DNA of 64,000 bases, taken from Pseudoalteromonas amylolytica (GTDB taxonomy: Bacteria > Pseudomonadota > Gammaproteobacteria > Enterobacterales > Alteromonadaceae). A program made the translations under genes and the position numbers. The stretch is from assembly GCF_001854605.1 (NCBI RefSeq), contig NZ_MKJU01000035.1, positions 62,001 through 126,000 on the forward strand, in the 5' to 3' direction. Shown here piece after piece: positions 44,990-52,987 of this stretch (positions are counted from its first letter, which is position 1; the number at the start of each line of letters is the position of its first letter). The notes beneath the pieces were generated by a model. That model had not been told where the DNA came from. It did not search any database and saw only the letters and a program-made list of their open reading frames with translations.

Positions 44990-45901
44990 TTATTCAAAGC
45001 TATCCCAATACGGCGGTTGACCAAAATAATTGCTCAAAAAGTCTATAAAGACTCTGAGCTTGTGCGACATTAACTTGCGATGCGGGTAGAGCGCATACAG
45101 CGCGGTTGGTGCTGGCTCATAGTCGTTCAAAATGATTTTGAGAGTGCCTTGTTGTAGTGCTCGGCTGACAATAAAAGTCGGTTGTAGCACATAACCTTGC
45201 CCCCCAATGGCGGCCTCGGCCAGTATTTCACCATTGTTGACAACCAAACTCACATCCCCTTTTTGGCTGCGCTGTTTTAGGGTGTTAATAAGGGGTGAGT
45301 CGTTTTGGCTGTAATCCATATAGCTGTATCGCAGATAGTGGCCTTCTTTTAGCTCGCTTGGATGCTTGGGTTCACCATGCTCTGCTAAATAAGCGGGAGA
45401 GGCGCACATGACTAGGCGAATGGGGGCGATTTTTTTGGCCACTAATGAGGAGCTACTTAAGTTGCCAATGCGCAGCGCCACATCAAAGCCTTCTTCAACC
45501 ACATCGACTTTTCTGTCACTCAGTTGTAGGTCAATACTCACGCCAGGGTGAGCCTGCTTAAAGTCTCTGAGCAACGAGGCCAAATGTAATGTAGAAAAAC
45601 TCACCGGTGCGCTGACCCGCAGCAAGCCCTTTGCTTCTAATTGAAACTGGCCCACATGGCCTTCCATATCGCTGATACCTTCAAGAATATGCTTGGCGTA
45701 TTGCAAACACTGCTCGCCAGCTTCGGTGAGGTGAATGCGCCTTGTGGTGCGGTTAAAAAGTCGTGCGCCCAAATAGCTCTCAAGCTGCGAGACATACTTA
45801 CTGACCAACTGGTTTGACGTATCTAGCTTGTCGGCCGCTTTGGTAAAGCTGCCTTCTGTTGCCACCGTTACAAAGGCTTTGAGTAAATCAACGCGGTCCA
45901 T
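44990..45901 (-). CDS. LysR-family transcription regulator
   Basis: 303 aa. Winged helix at the N-terminus (DLLKAFVTVATEGSFTKAADKL...NQLVSKYVSQLESYLGARLF) and the periplasmic-binding-like effector domain from about residue 90, of the CrgA/AaeR-like subgroup (SAPVSFSTLHL, DVALRIGNL). It is divergent from doxX and the dioxygenase, which it probably controls. Confidence 0.9.
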   Translation of the reverse strand: MDRVDLLKAFVTVATEGSFTKAADKLDTSNQLVSKYVSQLESYLGARLFNRTTRRIHLTEAGEQCLQYAKHILEGISDMEGHVGQFQLEAKGLLRVSAPVSFSTLHLASLLRDFKQAHPGVSIDLQLSDRKVDVVEEGFDVALRIGNLSSSSLVAKKIAPIRLVMCASPAYLAEHGEPKHPSELKEGHYLRYSYMDYSQNDSPLINTLKQRSQKGDVSLVVNNGEILAEAAIGGQGYVLQPTFIVSRALQQGTLKIILNDYEPAPTALYALYPHRKLMSHKLRVFIDFLSNYFGQPPYWDSFE

Positions 45902-46048
45902 CTAAGCTCCAATGTTTTATAAACAATATGTTGGTAATTATTCAATATAACACGTCTTTATGGTTTTTAAAGTTGGCAGTAATCTATACCTAACAGCACA
46001 GGGCTGTACGCAGACAGCCTAAAGACACTTATTTGGAGCAAATTGATT

Positions 46049-46498
46049 ATGAACAAGCAAACACTTTTAAAAATTTTATCATCTGGTGCGGGCAGTGCGG
46101 CGTTGGTTTTACGTATTCCCGTGGGGGTTATTCTGGCAGCCCATGGTGCACAAAAACTGTTTGGCTGGTTTGGCGGGTATGGCCTTGCAGGCACGGGGCA
46201 GTGGATGGCAAGCATTGGTTTAGAGCCTGGGTATTTGATGGCATTTTTGGCGGGCAGCGCTGAGTTTTTTGGTGGTTTAGCCTTAATCGCTGGCTTGCTT
46301 ACACGCCCAGCGGCATTGGTGAGTGCTTTTACTATGTTGGTTGCGATATTTACCGTGCACTTTAGCAACGGCTTATTTATGTCAAACAATGGTTATGAGT
46401 TTGGACTGGCATTGTTTGCCGCCACACTGGCATTGACCATTCAAGGGGGAGGTCAGCTCTCGATGGATAACTGGTTGAGTAAAAAATTCGCCAAGTAA
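46049..46498 (+). CDS. DoxX-family membrane protein
   Basis: 149 aa with four membrane helices. RIPVGVILAAHGAQKLFGWFGG and FLAGSAEFFGGLALIAGLLTRPAA are the DoxX signature blocks. GGAG precedes the ATG at 46049. It forms an apparent operon with the dioxygenase downstream, under the divergent LysR. Relatives are linked to redox and thiol stress; exact role unknown. Confidence 0.88.
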   Translation: MNKQTLLKILSSGAGSAALVLRIPVGVILAAHGAQKLFGWFGGYGLAGTGQWMASIGLEPGYLMAFLAGSAEFFGGLALIAGLLTRPAALVSAFTMLVAIFTVHFSNGLFMSNNGYEFGLALFAATLALTIQGGGQLSMDNWLSKKFAK

Positions 46499-46521
46499 CG
46501 ATAGCAGTTAAGCCAGAGAAA

Positions 46522-46543
46522 TAGGCCCAAACAGCTGGGCCTA
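46522..46543 (+). terminator. Intra-operon hairpin after doxX
   Basis: TAGGCCCA-AACAGC-TGGGCCTA, 8-bp stem, no full T-run. Probably an attenuator between doxX and the dioxygenase. Confidence 0.5.
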
Positions 46544-46566
46544 TTGGCTTGTTTATGGAGAAGCGT

Positions 46567-47367
46567 ATGAACAACACTCGCACAATTATGTACATTGCTC
46601 ACGGTGGCGGCCCAACGCCACTGCTAGGTGACTCCGCGCATCAAAATATGATTGATACGTTAAAAATTATGGCGGGTAAAATCGCAAAGCCGAGCGCTAT
46701 TTTGCTAATAAGTGCCCACTTTGAAGCAAATATTCCCACGCTCACCTCAGGTGCCGAGCCAAACTTAATCTATGATTACCATGGATTCCCAAAAGCGGCC
46801 TATGACATACAGTACCCATGTAAAGGTGCGCCGCAATTGGCTCAAGCTGTACAACAGTGTCTGCAAAGCAGCGGTATCAACGCACAAAAAGACCCGCAGC
46901 GCGGATTTGATCATGGCATGTTTGTGCCACTCAAACTGATGTTTCCTGATGCGGATGTTCCGTGTGTACAACTATCGTTAGATAGCTCATTGGATGCAAC
47001 AAAGCATTTAGCTATGGGGCAAGCACTGGCGAGCTTAGATTGGGAGAACCTACTGATCATAGGCTCGGGCTTTTCGTTTCATAATATGGCTGCATTTTTT
47101 TCATCAGATGACAGCGCAAATCAAAAAAACCAAACATTTGAGACTTGGCTACGTAACACCTTGACCAACACCAATATTACAGAAGCACAGCGTACACAGC
47201 TATTAGCGAATTGGCATACAGCGCCTGAGGCGCGATTTTGCCACCCGCGTGAGGAGCATCTGTTACCACTGCATGTATGTTATGGCGCAGCAAGAAAGGT
47301 GAGTGATGAATTATTTGCCTATACGGTGTTGAACAAGCAATCGTCGATGTTTTTATGGCGTGGCTAA
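46567..47367 (+). CDS. Class III extradiol ring-cleavage dioxygenase (DODA/YgiD type)
   Basis: 266 aa. YIAHGGGPTPLL and LLISAHFEA carry the metal-binding histidines; FDHGMFVPLKLMFP holds the catalytic histidine and FCHPREEHLLPLHV a further one, as in 4,5-DOPA dioxygenases and the zinc-binding YgiD. It opens catechol-type rings next to the hydroxyls. The ATG at 46567 is preferred because GGAG lies 6 nt upstream; the ATG at 46555 would precede it. Native substrate unknown. Confidence 0.9.
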   Translation: MNNTRTIMYIAHGGGPTPLLGDSAHQNMIDTLKIMAGKIAKPSAILLISAHFEANIPTLTSGAEPNLIYDYHGFPKAAYDIQYPCKGAPQLAQAVQQCLQSSGINAQKDPQRGFDHGMFVPLKLMFPDADVPCVQLSLDSSLDATKHLAMGQALASLDWENLLIIGSGFSFHNMAAFFSSDDSANQKNQTFETWLRNTLTNTNITEAQRTQLLANWHTAPEARFCHPREEHLLPLHVCYGAARKVSDELFAYTVLNKQSSMFLWRG

Positions 47368-47487
47368 CAAACGTTGTTTGGTGAGCACAGACTTAAGCAG
47401 AGGCTGGTGAGAAAACAGTGACTAAAACTGGAGCATAACTTGCTTTGTAGAGTGTACCAATGCATGTAATCAGTTTAAGGATTAATC

Positions 47488-47946
47488 ATGATCACTCAAG
47501 GAATTAATAACTATTACCAGGTTCCCAATACTAATCAAAGTGTTAGAGAAAACCAGCGAAATACTCAAACGGTAAGTGACGCTCAGCAGGGGCAAAAGAT
47601 TGCCCAGTCGCCTAACCGCTCCGTTGACAGAGCGTTTGATTTTACCAATATGACCTTAGCCGAGCAGTCAAATGCAGCCAAAGTTTTGTATGATCAAGGA
47701 GTGTTATCGATGGGGGAGATGGCATTTATGACGGGTCGTTACGGGTTAATTGAACATGATGGTAGCCTGGGCGGTACAACACTTGAGCAAGCTAACAGTG
47801 AGCGTTTTAACGTTATTGCCAATATGAAAGAGAGTCTTGCCACAGTGAAAGGTCAGGGGCAGGCTACACCTGAGGTTATAAACAACTACAACACGTTGAT
47901 TAGAAAGCTAGAAGTGTATCAGTTTGGCTTAAATACGAGCGCCTGA
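47488..47946 (+). CDS. Hypothetical cytosolic protein
   Basis: 152 aa with no signal peptide. The first 50 residues are Gln/Asn-rich and probably disordered; about 52-90 (NMTLAEQSNAAKVLYDQGVL, then SMGEMAFMTGRYG) and the C-terminal 40 residues look helical. I do not recognise it. AAGG lies upstream of the ATG at 47488. It stands alone before the long regulatory region of EF-hand array 2. Confidence 0.6.
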   Translation: MITQGINNYYQVPNTNQSVRENQRNTQTVSDAQQGQKIAQSPNRSVDRAFDFTNMTLAEQSNAAKVLYDQGVLSMGEMAFMTGRYGLIEHDGSLGGTTLEQANSERFNVIANMKESLATVKGQGQATPEVINNYNTLIRKLEVYQFGLNTSA

Positions 47947-48086
47947 ACTAAGCGCGTATTGCGCGGTTATTGAGATTTCTAAGCAAGCCAACTCAAGTGC
48001 CAAGGGGGTTATCAGACTTTCATATTCATATCTTCGTTGATGGCGCTACGGTCATACCGTTTTGTACTCCATTGAATATCCCCGTA

Positions 48087-48104
48087 TGTTGCTATCTGGC
48101 AACA
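48087..48104. promoter_or_regulatory. Third, far activator-type palindrome (array 2)
   Basis: TGTTGC-TATCTG-GCAACA, perfect arms, 310 nt upstream of the promoter's -24-like GG. It has no counterpart in array 1. Confidence 0.6.
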
Positions 48105-48254
48105 AATGCGCTCAGCACAATAAAATATTAAAAATTACTTTTAAGTGGTTGATTATTAATTGCTTTTTTGTTGTTTGCGCAGTTCTAAATTGTAGGCGTG
48201 TTGTGCAACACATTTAGCGTATTCTTGGCAATGTATTACGCAGTAAGAGTGAGG

Positions 48255-48272
48255 TGTTGCTAAATGGCAACA
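48255..48272. promoter_or_regulatory. Upstream activator site, distal (array 2)
   Basis: TGTTGC-TAAATG-GCAACA; right edge 142 nt before the -24-like GG, identical to array 1. Confidence 0.8.
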
Positions 48273-48320
48273 AGCTAACTGATTGAAAATACAATACCTA
48301 AACGATTACCATCAAAAAGC

Positions 48321-48338
48321 TGTTGCCAAATAGCAACA
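48321..48338. promoter_or_regulatory. Upstream activator site, proximal (array 2)
   Basis: TGTTGC-CAAATA-GCAACA; right edge 76 nt before the -24-like GG and 66 bp from the distal site, identical to array 1. Confidence 0.8.
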
Positions 48339-48412
48339 CCTCCATTAAACCTTACCTGAACTAAAGTGTGTGTAAAATCATAACTTGTTGTAAATAAATA
48401 ACTTTTAATGTT

Positions 48413-48428
48413 TGGCATCAAAGTTGGA
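48413..48428 (+). promoter_or_regulatory. Sigma-54-like promoter of EF-hand array 2
   Basis: TGGCAT-CAAAG-TTGGA, inside a 23-nt block identical to the array 1 promoter; the rest of the two leaders is diverged. Confidence 0.65.
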
Positions 48429-48507
48429 ATAGTTAGGTTGAATTTATCGTGAAACGCTCAGGCACTTGCAAAAGCACCCGAGCTAAACAAACGGAAGGAA
48501 GCTAACT

Positions 48508-48729
48508 ATGAAAAACTTAATTATTGCTACATCACTCACCGTTCTTGGTTCAATGTCACTACTGGCAAATGCAGGGTCGAGTTTTGACATGTTAGATACA
48601 GACGGTAATGGCGCTATCAGTTTAAGCGAGTCTAAAGCACTGCCAAAACTAATGGCGCAATTTAAAGATTTAGATACCGACGGCAATGGAGAGCTTTCTC
48701 AATCAGAGTACGAGAAGTTCTCGGGCTAA
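48508..48729 (+). CDS. Small secreted EF-hand protein, type A (array 2)
   Basis: 73 aa with a signal peptide ending LANA. Two canonical loops DTDGNGAISLSE and DTDGNGELSQSE. AAGGAA precedes the ATG. It is the first gene of the four-gene array and counterpart of 38488: same position, similar SESKALPKLMAQFKDLD helix between the loops. Confidence 0.85.
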   Translation: MKNLIIATSLTVLGSMSLLANAGSSFDMLDTDGNGAISLSESKALPKLMAQFKDLDTDGNGELSQSEYEKFSG

Positions 48730-48789
48730 TTTTTGGATGTCGTGGTGAGCTTTTATAAAGCTCACCAAGCCAATATAAGGAGCATAGCA

Positions 48790-49014
48790 ATGCAAATCCC
48801 AACCACATTGTCATTTGCTACAGTCATTGCACTTTTTGCCCCATTAGTAATGGCTGCAGGATTATCATTTCATGAGCTTGACGTTGATGGCAATGGGCTA
48901 ATCACGCCCTCCGAAGCCGAAATATCAAGCGCACTGATTGAACAATTTGCAAGGCTTGATAGCGACCAAAGCGATGATCTGAGCCCTAGAGAGTTTGCTC
49001 GGTTTAAACAATAG
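48790..49014 (+). CDS. Small secreted EF-hand protein, type B (array 2)
   Basis: 74 aa with a signal peptide ending VMAA. The first loop DVDGNGLITPSE is canonical. The second, DSDQSDDLSPRE, lacks the central Gly (Asp instead), paralleling the Asn in the type-B protein at 38776. AAGGAG lies 7 nt before the ATG. Confidence 0.85.
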   Translation: MQIPTTLSFATVIALFAPLVMAAGLSFHELDVDGNGLITPSEAEISSALIEQFARLDSDQSDDLSPREFARFKQ

Positions 49015-49023
49015 GAGTCAATT

Positions 49024-49233
49024 ATGAACAGTTTAAAAACACTTATTGGTAGCTTGCTGGTTTTAAGCAGCAGCGCAGCCTTAGCCGCTAGTTTTAGCGA
49101 TTATGACGCAAATCAAGATGGCTTAATTAGTAAAGAAGAGGCGGCCGTCTCAGTCGAACTCAGTGAGGCTTTTGACAAGCTAGATACTGACAAAGACGCC
49201 ATGCTAAACGAGAAAGAATTTAGCGAATATTAA
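49024..49233 (+). CDS. Small secreted EF-hand protein, type C1 (array 2)
   Basis: 69 aa with a signal peptide ending ALAA. First loop DANQDGLISKEE; second DTDKDAMLNEKE, with Ala at the Gly position. AGGAG from the end of the preceding gene serves as ribosome site. An extra copy of type C not found in array 1. Confidence 0.83.
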   Translation: MNSLKTLIGSLLVLSSSAALAASFSDYDANQDGLISKEEAAVSVELSEAFDKLDTDKDAMLNEKEFSEY

Positions 49234-49274
49234 TCAATAACAGATAAAGTAAATTTCAATGTAAGGAGAGAATG

Positions 49275-49481
49275 ATGAAAAAGCTAAACGTACTAGTAAC
49301 AACTGTGGCAATTATGGCCAGTGGTGCTGCGATGGCAGGTGGCTTCAGCGATTATGATCTTGATAAAGACGGCATGATCAGCAAAAGCGAAGCAGCTATG
49401 TCAGAGAAGCTTATCAAAGTATTTGATGATTTGGACATCAACAAAGATGGCCAGTTATCAAAAGAGGAATTCAACAAGTAA
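49275..49481 (+). CDS. Small secreted EF-hand protein, type C2 (array 2)
   Basis: 68 aa with a signal peptide ending AMAG. Two canonical loops DLDKDGMISKSE and DINKDGQLSKEE, ending EFNK. AAGGAG stands 6 nt before this ATG but only 3 nt before the one at 49272, so 49275 is preferred. It is the closest counterpart of 39009. Confidence 0.85.
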   Translation: MKKLNVLVTTVAIMASGAAMAGGFSDYDLDKDGMISKSEAAMSEKLIKVFDDLDINKDGQLSKEEFNK

Positions 49482-49510
49482 TCATACACAGCTCGCTTCT
49501 TGACCCATCA

Positions 49511-49535
49511 AGCCCAGTTTTTAGCTGGGCTTTTT
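49511..49535. terminator. Terminator after EF-hand array 2
   Basis: AGCCCAG-TTTTTAG-CTGGGCT, followed by a run of T. It also stands just past the convergent outer-membrane gene. Confidence 0.88.
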
Positions 49536-49537
49536 CA

Positions 49538-50131
49538 TTAAAAGCGATAGGTTAGATTGAGACTCGCTTGAAACTGATTCAACACATCGCCATCAAAGTG
49601 CCAGCCGCAACCGTCATCTGTTGATGGGTCATTGTCACAACTAATCTTTGAGCTGTTTTTTACGATGGTTGCGACCCACCTTAACTCAGAGCCCACACTC
49701 AAACCGCCCGCAAGTTTGTAGTCAACACCCGCAAATAAACCTGATGCAAAGAAGGTATCCTTCTCGACAAAGTTGGTGGTGATATAGTTAGCGCCAAGCT
49801 GTGCACCAGCATAGGCTGATAGATTGTCTGTTACCGGTCTATATACCGCGCTTTGAAACAGTAATAGTTCTGAATCTATCTTCTGCTCGGCGTTACTTTC
49901 TAACTCACCGCCAAAAAAGCTGTAGTAGATGCCATATTTGGTATCATTTATGTGTCTGTCTACACTGATTGCAAAATGAGCGTCGTCTGCAATTTCATGC
50001 TCTTGCCCTTTGCTGGTGGTAAGCGTTTGGCTAAAAGTCTGGCCTGCGTACGCAGTCACGCCAATATCCGCAAAGCTTGGTGCTGAAATAAACGCAGCAC
50101 TTACAAGCACCGCACAGAGTAATTTTTTCAT
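49538..50131 (-). CDS. Outer-membrane beta-barrel protein
   Basis: 197 aa with a signal peptide ending PSFA. Alternating amphipathic strands and a C-terminal aromatic (LTYRF) mark a small, probably 8-stranded, barrel. Two cysteines (SCDNDPSTDDGC) sit in a likely loop. AAGGAAA precedes the ATG. It is 78 bp downstream of the YcaO gene on the same strand but separated from it by a hairpin; I see no reason to count it in the TOMM operon. Confidence 0.8.
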   Translation of the reverse strand: MKKLLCAVLVSAAFISAPSFADIGVTAYAGQTFSQTLTTSKGQEHEIADDAHFAISVDRHINDTKYGIYYSFFGGELESNAEQKIDSELLLFQSAVYRPVTDNLSAYAGAQLGANYITTNFVEKDTFFASGLFAGVDYKLAGGLSVGSELRWVATIVKNSSKISCDNDPSTDDGCGWHFDGDVLNQFQASLNLTYRF

Positions 50132-50150
50132 AGGATTTCCTTGTCAATGT

Positions 50151-50170
50151 GGCCAACTAAATGGCCACCT
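50151..50170. terminator. Hairpin between YcaO gene and barrel gene
   Basis: GTGGCCA-ACTAAA-TGGCCAC, 7-bp stem, no T-run. It may mark the 3' end of the TOMM transcript. Confidence 0.4.
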
Positions 50171-50209
50171 AAAAACGTTACATAGGTTGGCGCAATTTTA
50201 CATTAAATG

Positions 50210-52219
50210 TCAGATATATAAACCTTGCTGATTGATTGTCTGCTCCGTTAGTGGCTCATTGAGCCAGCCAAGTTTTACTGGCGTGTTGTATAAACGCGGG
50301 TTCCCCAGTTGAGGCCAAATGTGGCAAAGACCTGGAACGAAGACTTTGGCTGTGTGCATGGGTGATTCTGTGCGTTTATAGTCCAATATAACCATATCCA
50401 AACCATAGCTTTTGAGGTGTTCAACAATATTTAAAATATCAAGCTTAAGATTGTAGGTGGACTCAAGCATGTAAGATTGCTCTTTCTCATTGTGATGAAT
50501 GTCTAGAAAGCTTTCCTGTGTAATAGCATCAAAGTCGAATGGTGCTGAGTTTTGGTTACGAATTGGGATAAGTTGGCACAATTCAGTCAACGCTCTTTGT
50601 GCTGCTAATTCAGGGTTTAAGTGGCAACCAAAGCCAAATATCAAGCCGTTAGTTTTTTTGTCTCTACCTATAGCAGCCATGACAGGCACACCCAAATCAT
50701 TCGTGATGTCTAGTATCCAATAGTGATGGGTTGTGTCTAACGAGTCATGAAGGGGGGTGAGATACTGTGGGTCTAATCTGGTTAGATCAAAGCTAGGTCG
50801 ATTGATTTTGTTATACCACCATATTGCGGTTGCATCTCGTTCGATAAGCTCGAAGGTTGCTTGTAATATTGCTTCTTCTAGGGTGTTTCCAGTTGCACAT
50901 CCATTAGAGTGCCAGCAACCATATTCTTGTTCTTTATATGGAGTATTTGCGTAGCACAATACACTGGGGATGTAGGCAACCTCATTATGGGCCAGTGACC
51001 AACATGACTGCCAATATATCTCACTGCCATTATATGGTTTAGCAGCTTGACGCCGTTTTGAATCAGGGTGGGCCTTGTCATTGAAGCGTTTGTATTGTAA
51101 CTCACTATAGGGAGTGAGATTTTGGAACTGGTAGCACTTTGCTCTCAGAGCTTGTGGTGTTGAGAATAGACCTACATCGGAGCTTCTAAATTGAGCATTT
51201 CTTCGTTCAAGTGCTTCACATAATGCACTGGCTTTGGATTGAATAGGTTCCACCCCTTTACCCAAACAAGTTTGATTAAAATGATCTATTTTAGCGGTTG
51301 CTAAACTACGACACCCTTGCTTATAAAATGCTGTTCTGTATATCTTTATGGGCGATGAGTCTTCAGTGAGCAGTGATAACTGGTTAATAAGGCCCGTGTA
51401 GCGGTTTACATATGGCAATATCTTATCAACCGTTGATTGTGCTGAAATAACGCGGGAGCCACCATCTTTATCATTGGCAATAGGTTGGTCTACTAATTCT
51501 ATTTTTTGCTCACTCAGGTTTGAGATCGCAGCGCTTGGGATTATGTAGCTTTCCAGAGTTTGTTCATTGGTCACAACAGTACAGTTGTGGTGATGAGCTA
51601 ATTTATGTAGTAACGACGTTGATATGTTGAGTGATGCTTCATTGTATACGCTATATGAGAGTTTAATATGCTTCTGATGCTCATCAATGAAATGAATTAG
51701 TGGAAGATTGTGTAGTCTTGCGTCAATGTAGGCGTCAATTTGTGAGGTTTCATCAATCGAGAATACTGGGCTTATAACATAGGAGTCGTAAAAGTCTTCA
51801 ATGATGATAAACCGTGATGACTGTGGTATTTGAGCGTAATTTATCTGAGCAATATTTTTGGTAAGCACAACTAGCTGTACATCTAAGGTATCAAAAATAG
51901 CTGAAAAGTGAGCGCTTTTTTGCGGTTGTATAATTTTAACAACAGGTACAGTTGCTTCGCTGATTATATGTGTCGTTTCATACACTAGGCCAGCGCTGCG
52001 CATGTGATCTAAATAGTAATGGAATGAGGATTTATCATAGGCACTTTCTAGCTTTTGCTCTATTTCAGCAGCGGTATATGTGCCGTTAATAAACTGGATA
52101 AACGGCAATTGAGCGATATCTAAAATGTAATTAGTTGAACTACTCGAAAGTAATACTTTAGAGTTCTTGTGTGTGGCGACGGTAAATTTAGGGTGCCAGC
52201 TTAGGTAAAGGAAATTCAT
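50210..52219 (-). CDS. TOMM cyclodehydratase: partner-like domain fused to YcaO
   Basis: 669 aa. The N-terminal 260 residues look like the leader-binding/E1-like partner domain found fused in some TOMM enzymes, but degenerate. The YcaO domain follows (about 270-600) with the three ATP-site blocks SALCEALERRNAQF, LQATFELIERDATAIWW and ALTELCQL (ExxQ). It should convert Cys/Ser/Thr of the precursor into azolines using ATP. The C-terminus ends NQQGLYI and lacks the PxPxP tail common in TOMM YcaO enzymes. No ribosome site; the start lies 6 nt past the dioxygenase stop, so it is coupled. Last gene of the operon. Confidence 0.88.
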   Translation of the reverse strand: MNFLYLSWHPKFTVATHKNSKVLLSSSSTNYILDIAQLPFIQFINGTYTAAEIEQKLESAYDKSSFHYYLDHMRSAGLVYETTHIISEATVPVVKIIQPQKSAHFSAIFDTLDVQLVVLTKNIAQINYAQIPQSSRFIIIEDFYDSYVISPVFSIDETSQIDAYIDARLHNLPLIHFIDEHQKHIKLSYSVYNEASLNISTSLLHKLAHHHNCTVVTNEQTLESYIIPSAAISNLSEQKIELVDQPIANDKDGGSRVISAQSTVDKILPYVNRYTGLINQLSLLTEDSSPIKIYRTAFYKQGCRSLATAKIDHFNQTCLGKGVEPIQSKASALCEALERRNAQFRSSDVGLFSTPQALRAKCYQFQNLTPYSELQYKRFNDKAHPDSKRRQAAKPYNGSEIYWQSCWSLAHNEVAYIPSVLCYANTPYKEQEYGCWHSNGCATGNTLEEAILQATFELIERDATAIWWYNKINRPSFDLTRLDPQYLTPLHDSLDTTHHYWILDITNDLGVPVMAAIGRDKKTNGLIFGFGCHLNPELAAQRALTELCQLIPIRNQNSAPFDFDAITQESFLDIHHNEKEQSYMLESTYNLKLDILNIVEHLKSYGLDMVILDYKRTESPMHTAKVFVPGLCHIWPQLGNPRLYNTPVKLGWLNEPLTEQTINQQGLYI

Positions 52220-52225
52220 AATTAA

Positions 52226-52987
52226 TTATTTTTCAAACAGTACAGGACAATAAAAGTCGTTGTCTAAAATTTGCTTATAGCCGTAATCATTCTCAGTGTC
52301 TTGTACTTTTAAGTGCTCGGTATAAATACCAACAGACAAAGCCGCTCTTGGCATATTCGCATAGTTGGCTTTACTACCATGAATGAGATCCCATTGGTGC
52401 ATTGAAAAAGACCCTCGAGAGAGTGTCAAAGCGTGCTCAGTCCATTGGCTAGTTGAGTGCTCCATTACACGAATTGCTTCTGTTTCTAAGTCAAGATTTT
52501 GTGCGCCTGTTGGCGTTTCGAAGAGGTTTAAATGGTGTGACTTGGGCACATAACATAGCGTACCACTGTCGGGAGTCACATCAATCAGTGGGATCCACAA
52601 GGTCGCTACGCCGCTTTTGAAAAAGGGCATATGCTGTGAGTCTCGATGCCAGCCAACGTTTGTTTTTGGGTTGTTACCCTGAGGCTTGTAATATAACTGA
52701 CTTCCCCAAACACGCAGTTTACTGCATTGTAAAACTTGCGCAATACTAGTTCCAATATCGCTTTTTGTGAGTAGATTATAGAAAGCTTCACTACAAATGT
52801 GTGGCTGCGCCACACGAGTCAATGCACCTTGCTCATGACCTTTGGCAATGCCCCAATGGCTTAGCCCTGTGTCACTTTTATTATCGAATAAGCTAGGAAT
52901 AGCATTAAATGCAGCATCAATAAGCTCGACTGCTATCGCGCCCTCGTCAAAAAGGTGAAACCCTTCGTTTTGAAATTGGTTATGCAA
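52226..52987 (-). CDS. Fe(II)/2-oxoglutarate dioxygenase, phytanoyl-CoA hydroxylase type
   Basis: 253 aa from a TTG at 52987, chosen because GGAG lies 6 nt upstream; another TTG four codons earlier lacks a site. The metal triad is GWHRDSQ (His, Asp) and a distal His in MHQWDLIHGS; the Arg of ANMPRAAL would bind 2-oxoglutarate. Its start overlaps the amidohydrolase stop by 8 nt. In this operon it most likely hydroxylates the precursor peptide or a derived product, an inference from context. Confidence 0.85.
   Translation of the reverse strand: MHNQFQNEGFHLFDEGAIAVELIDAAFNAIPSLFDNKSDTGLSHWGIAKGHEQGALTRVAQPHICSEAFYNLLTKSDIGTSIAQVLQCSKLRVWGSQLYYKPQGNNPKTNVGWHRDSQHMPFFKSGVATLWIPLIDVTPDSGTLCYVPKSHHLNLFETPTGAQNLDLETEAIRVMEHSTSQWTEHALTLSRGSFSMHQWDLIHGSKANYANMPRAALSVGIYTEHLKVQDTENDYGYKQILDNDFYCPVLFEK

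Noticed and set aside
48198..48211. GTGTTGTGCAACAC as a further activator site
   Set aside because: The half-sites abut without the 6-bp spacer present in all other copies, so they would face different sides of the helix.
49538..50131. Outer-membrane barrel gene as exporter of the TOMM product
   Set aside because: A hairpin separates it from the YcaO gene, it has its own ribosome site, and small 8-stranded-type barrels do not normally export peptides.
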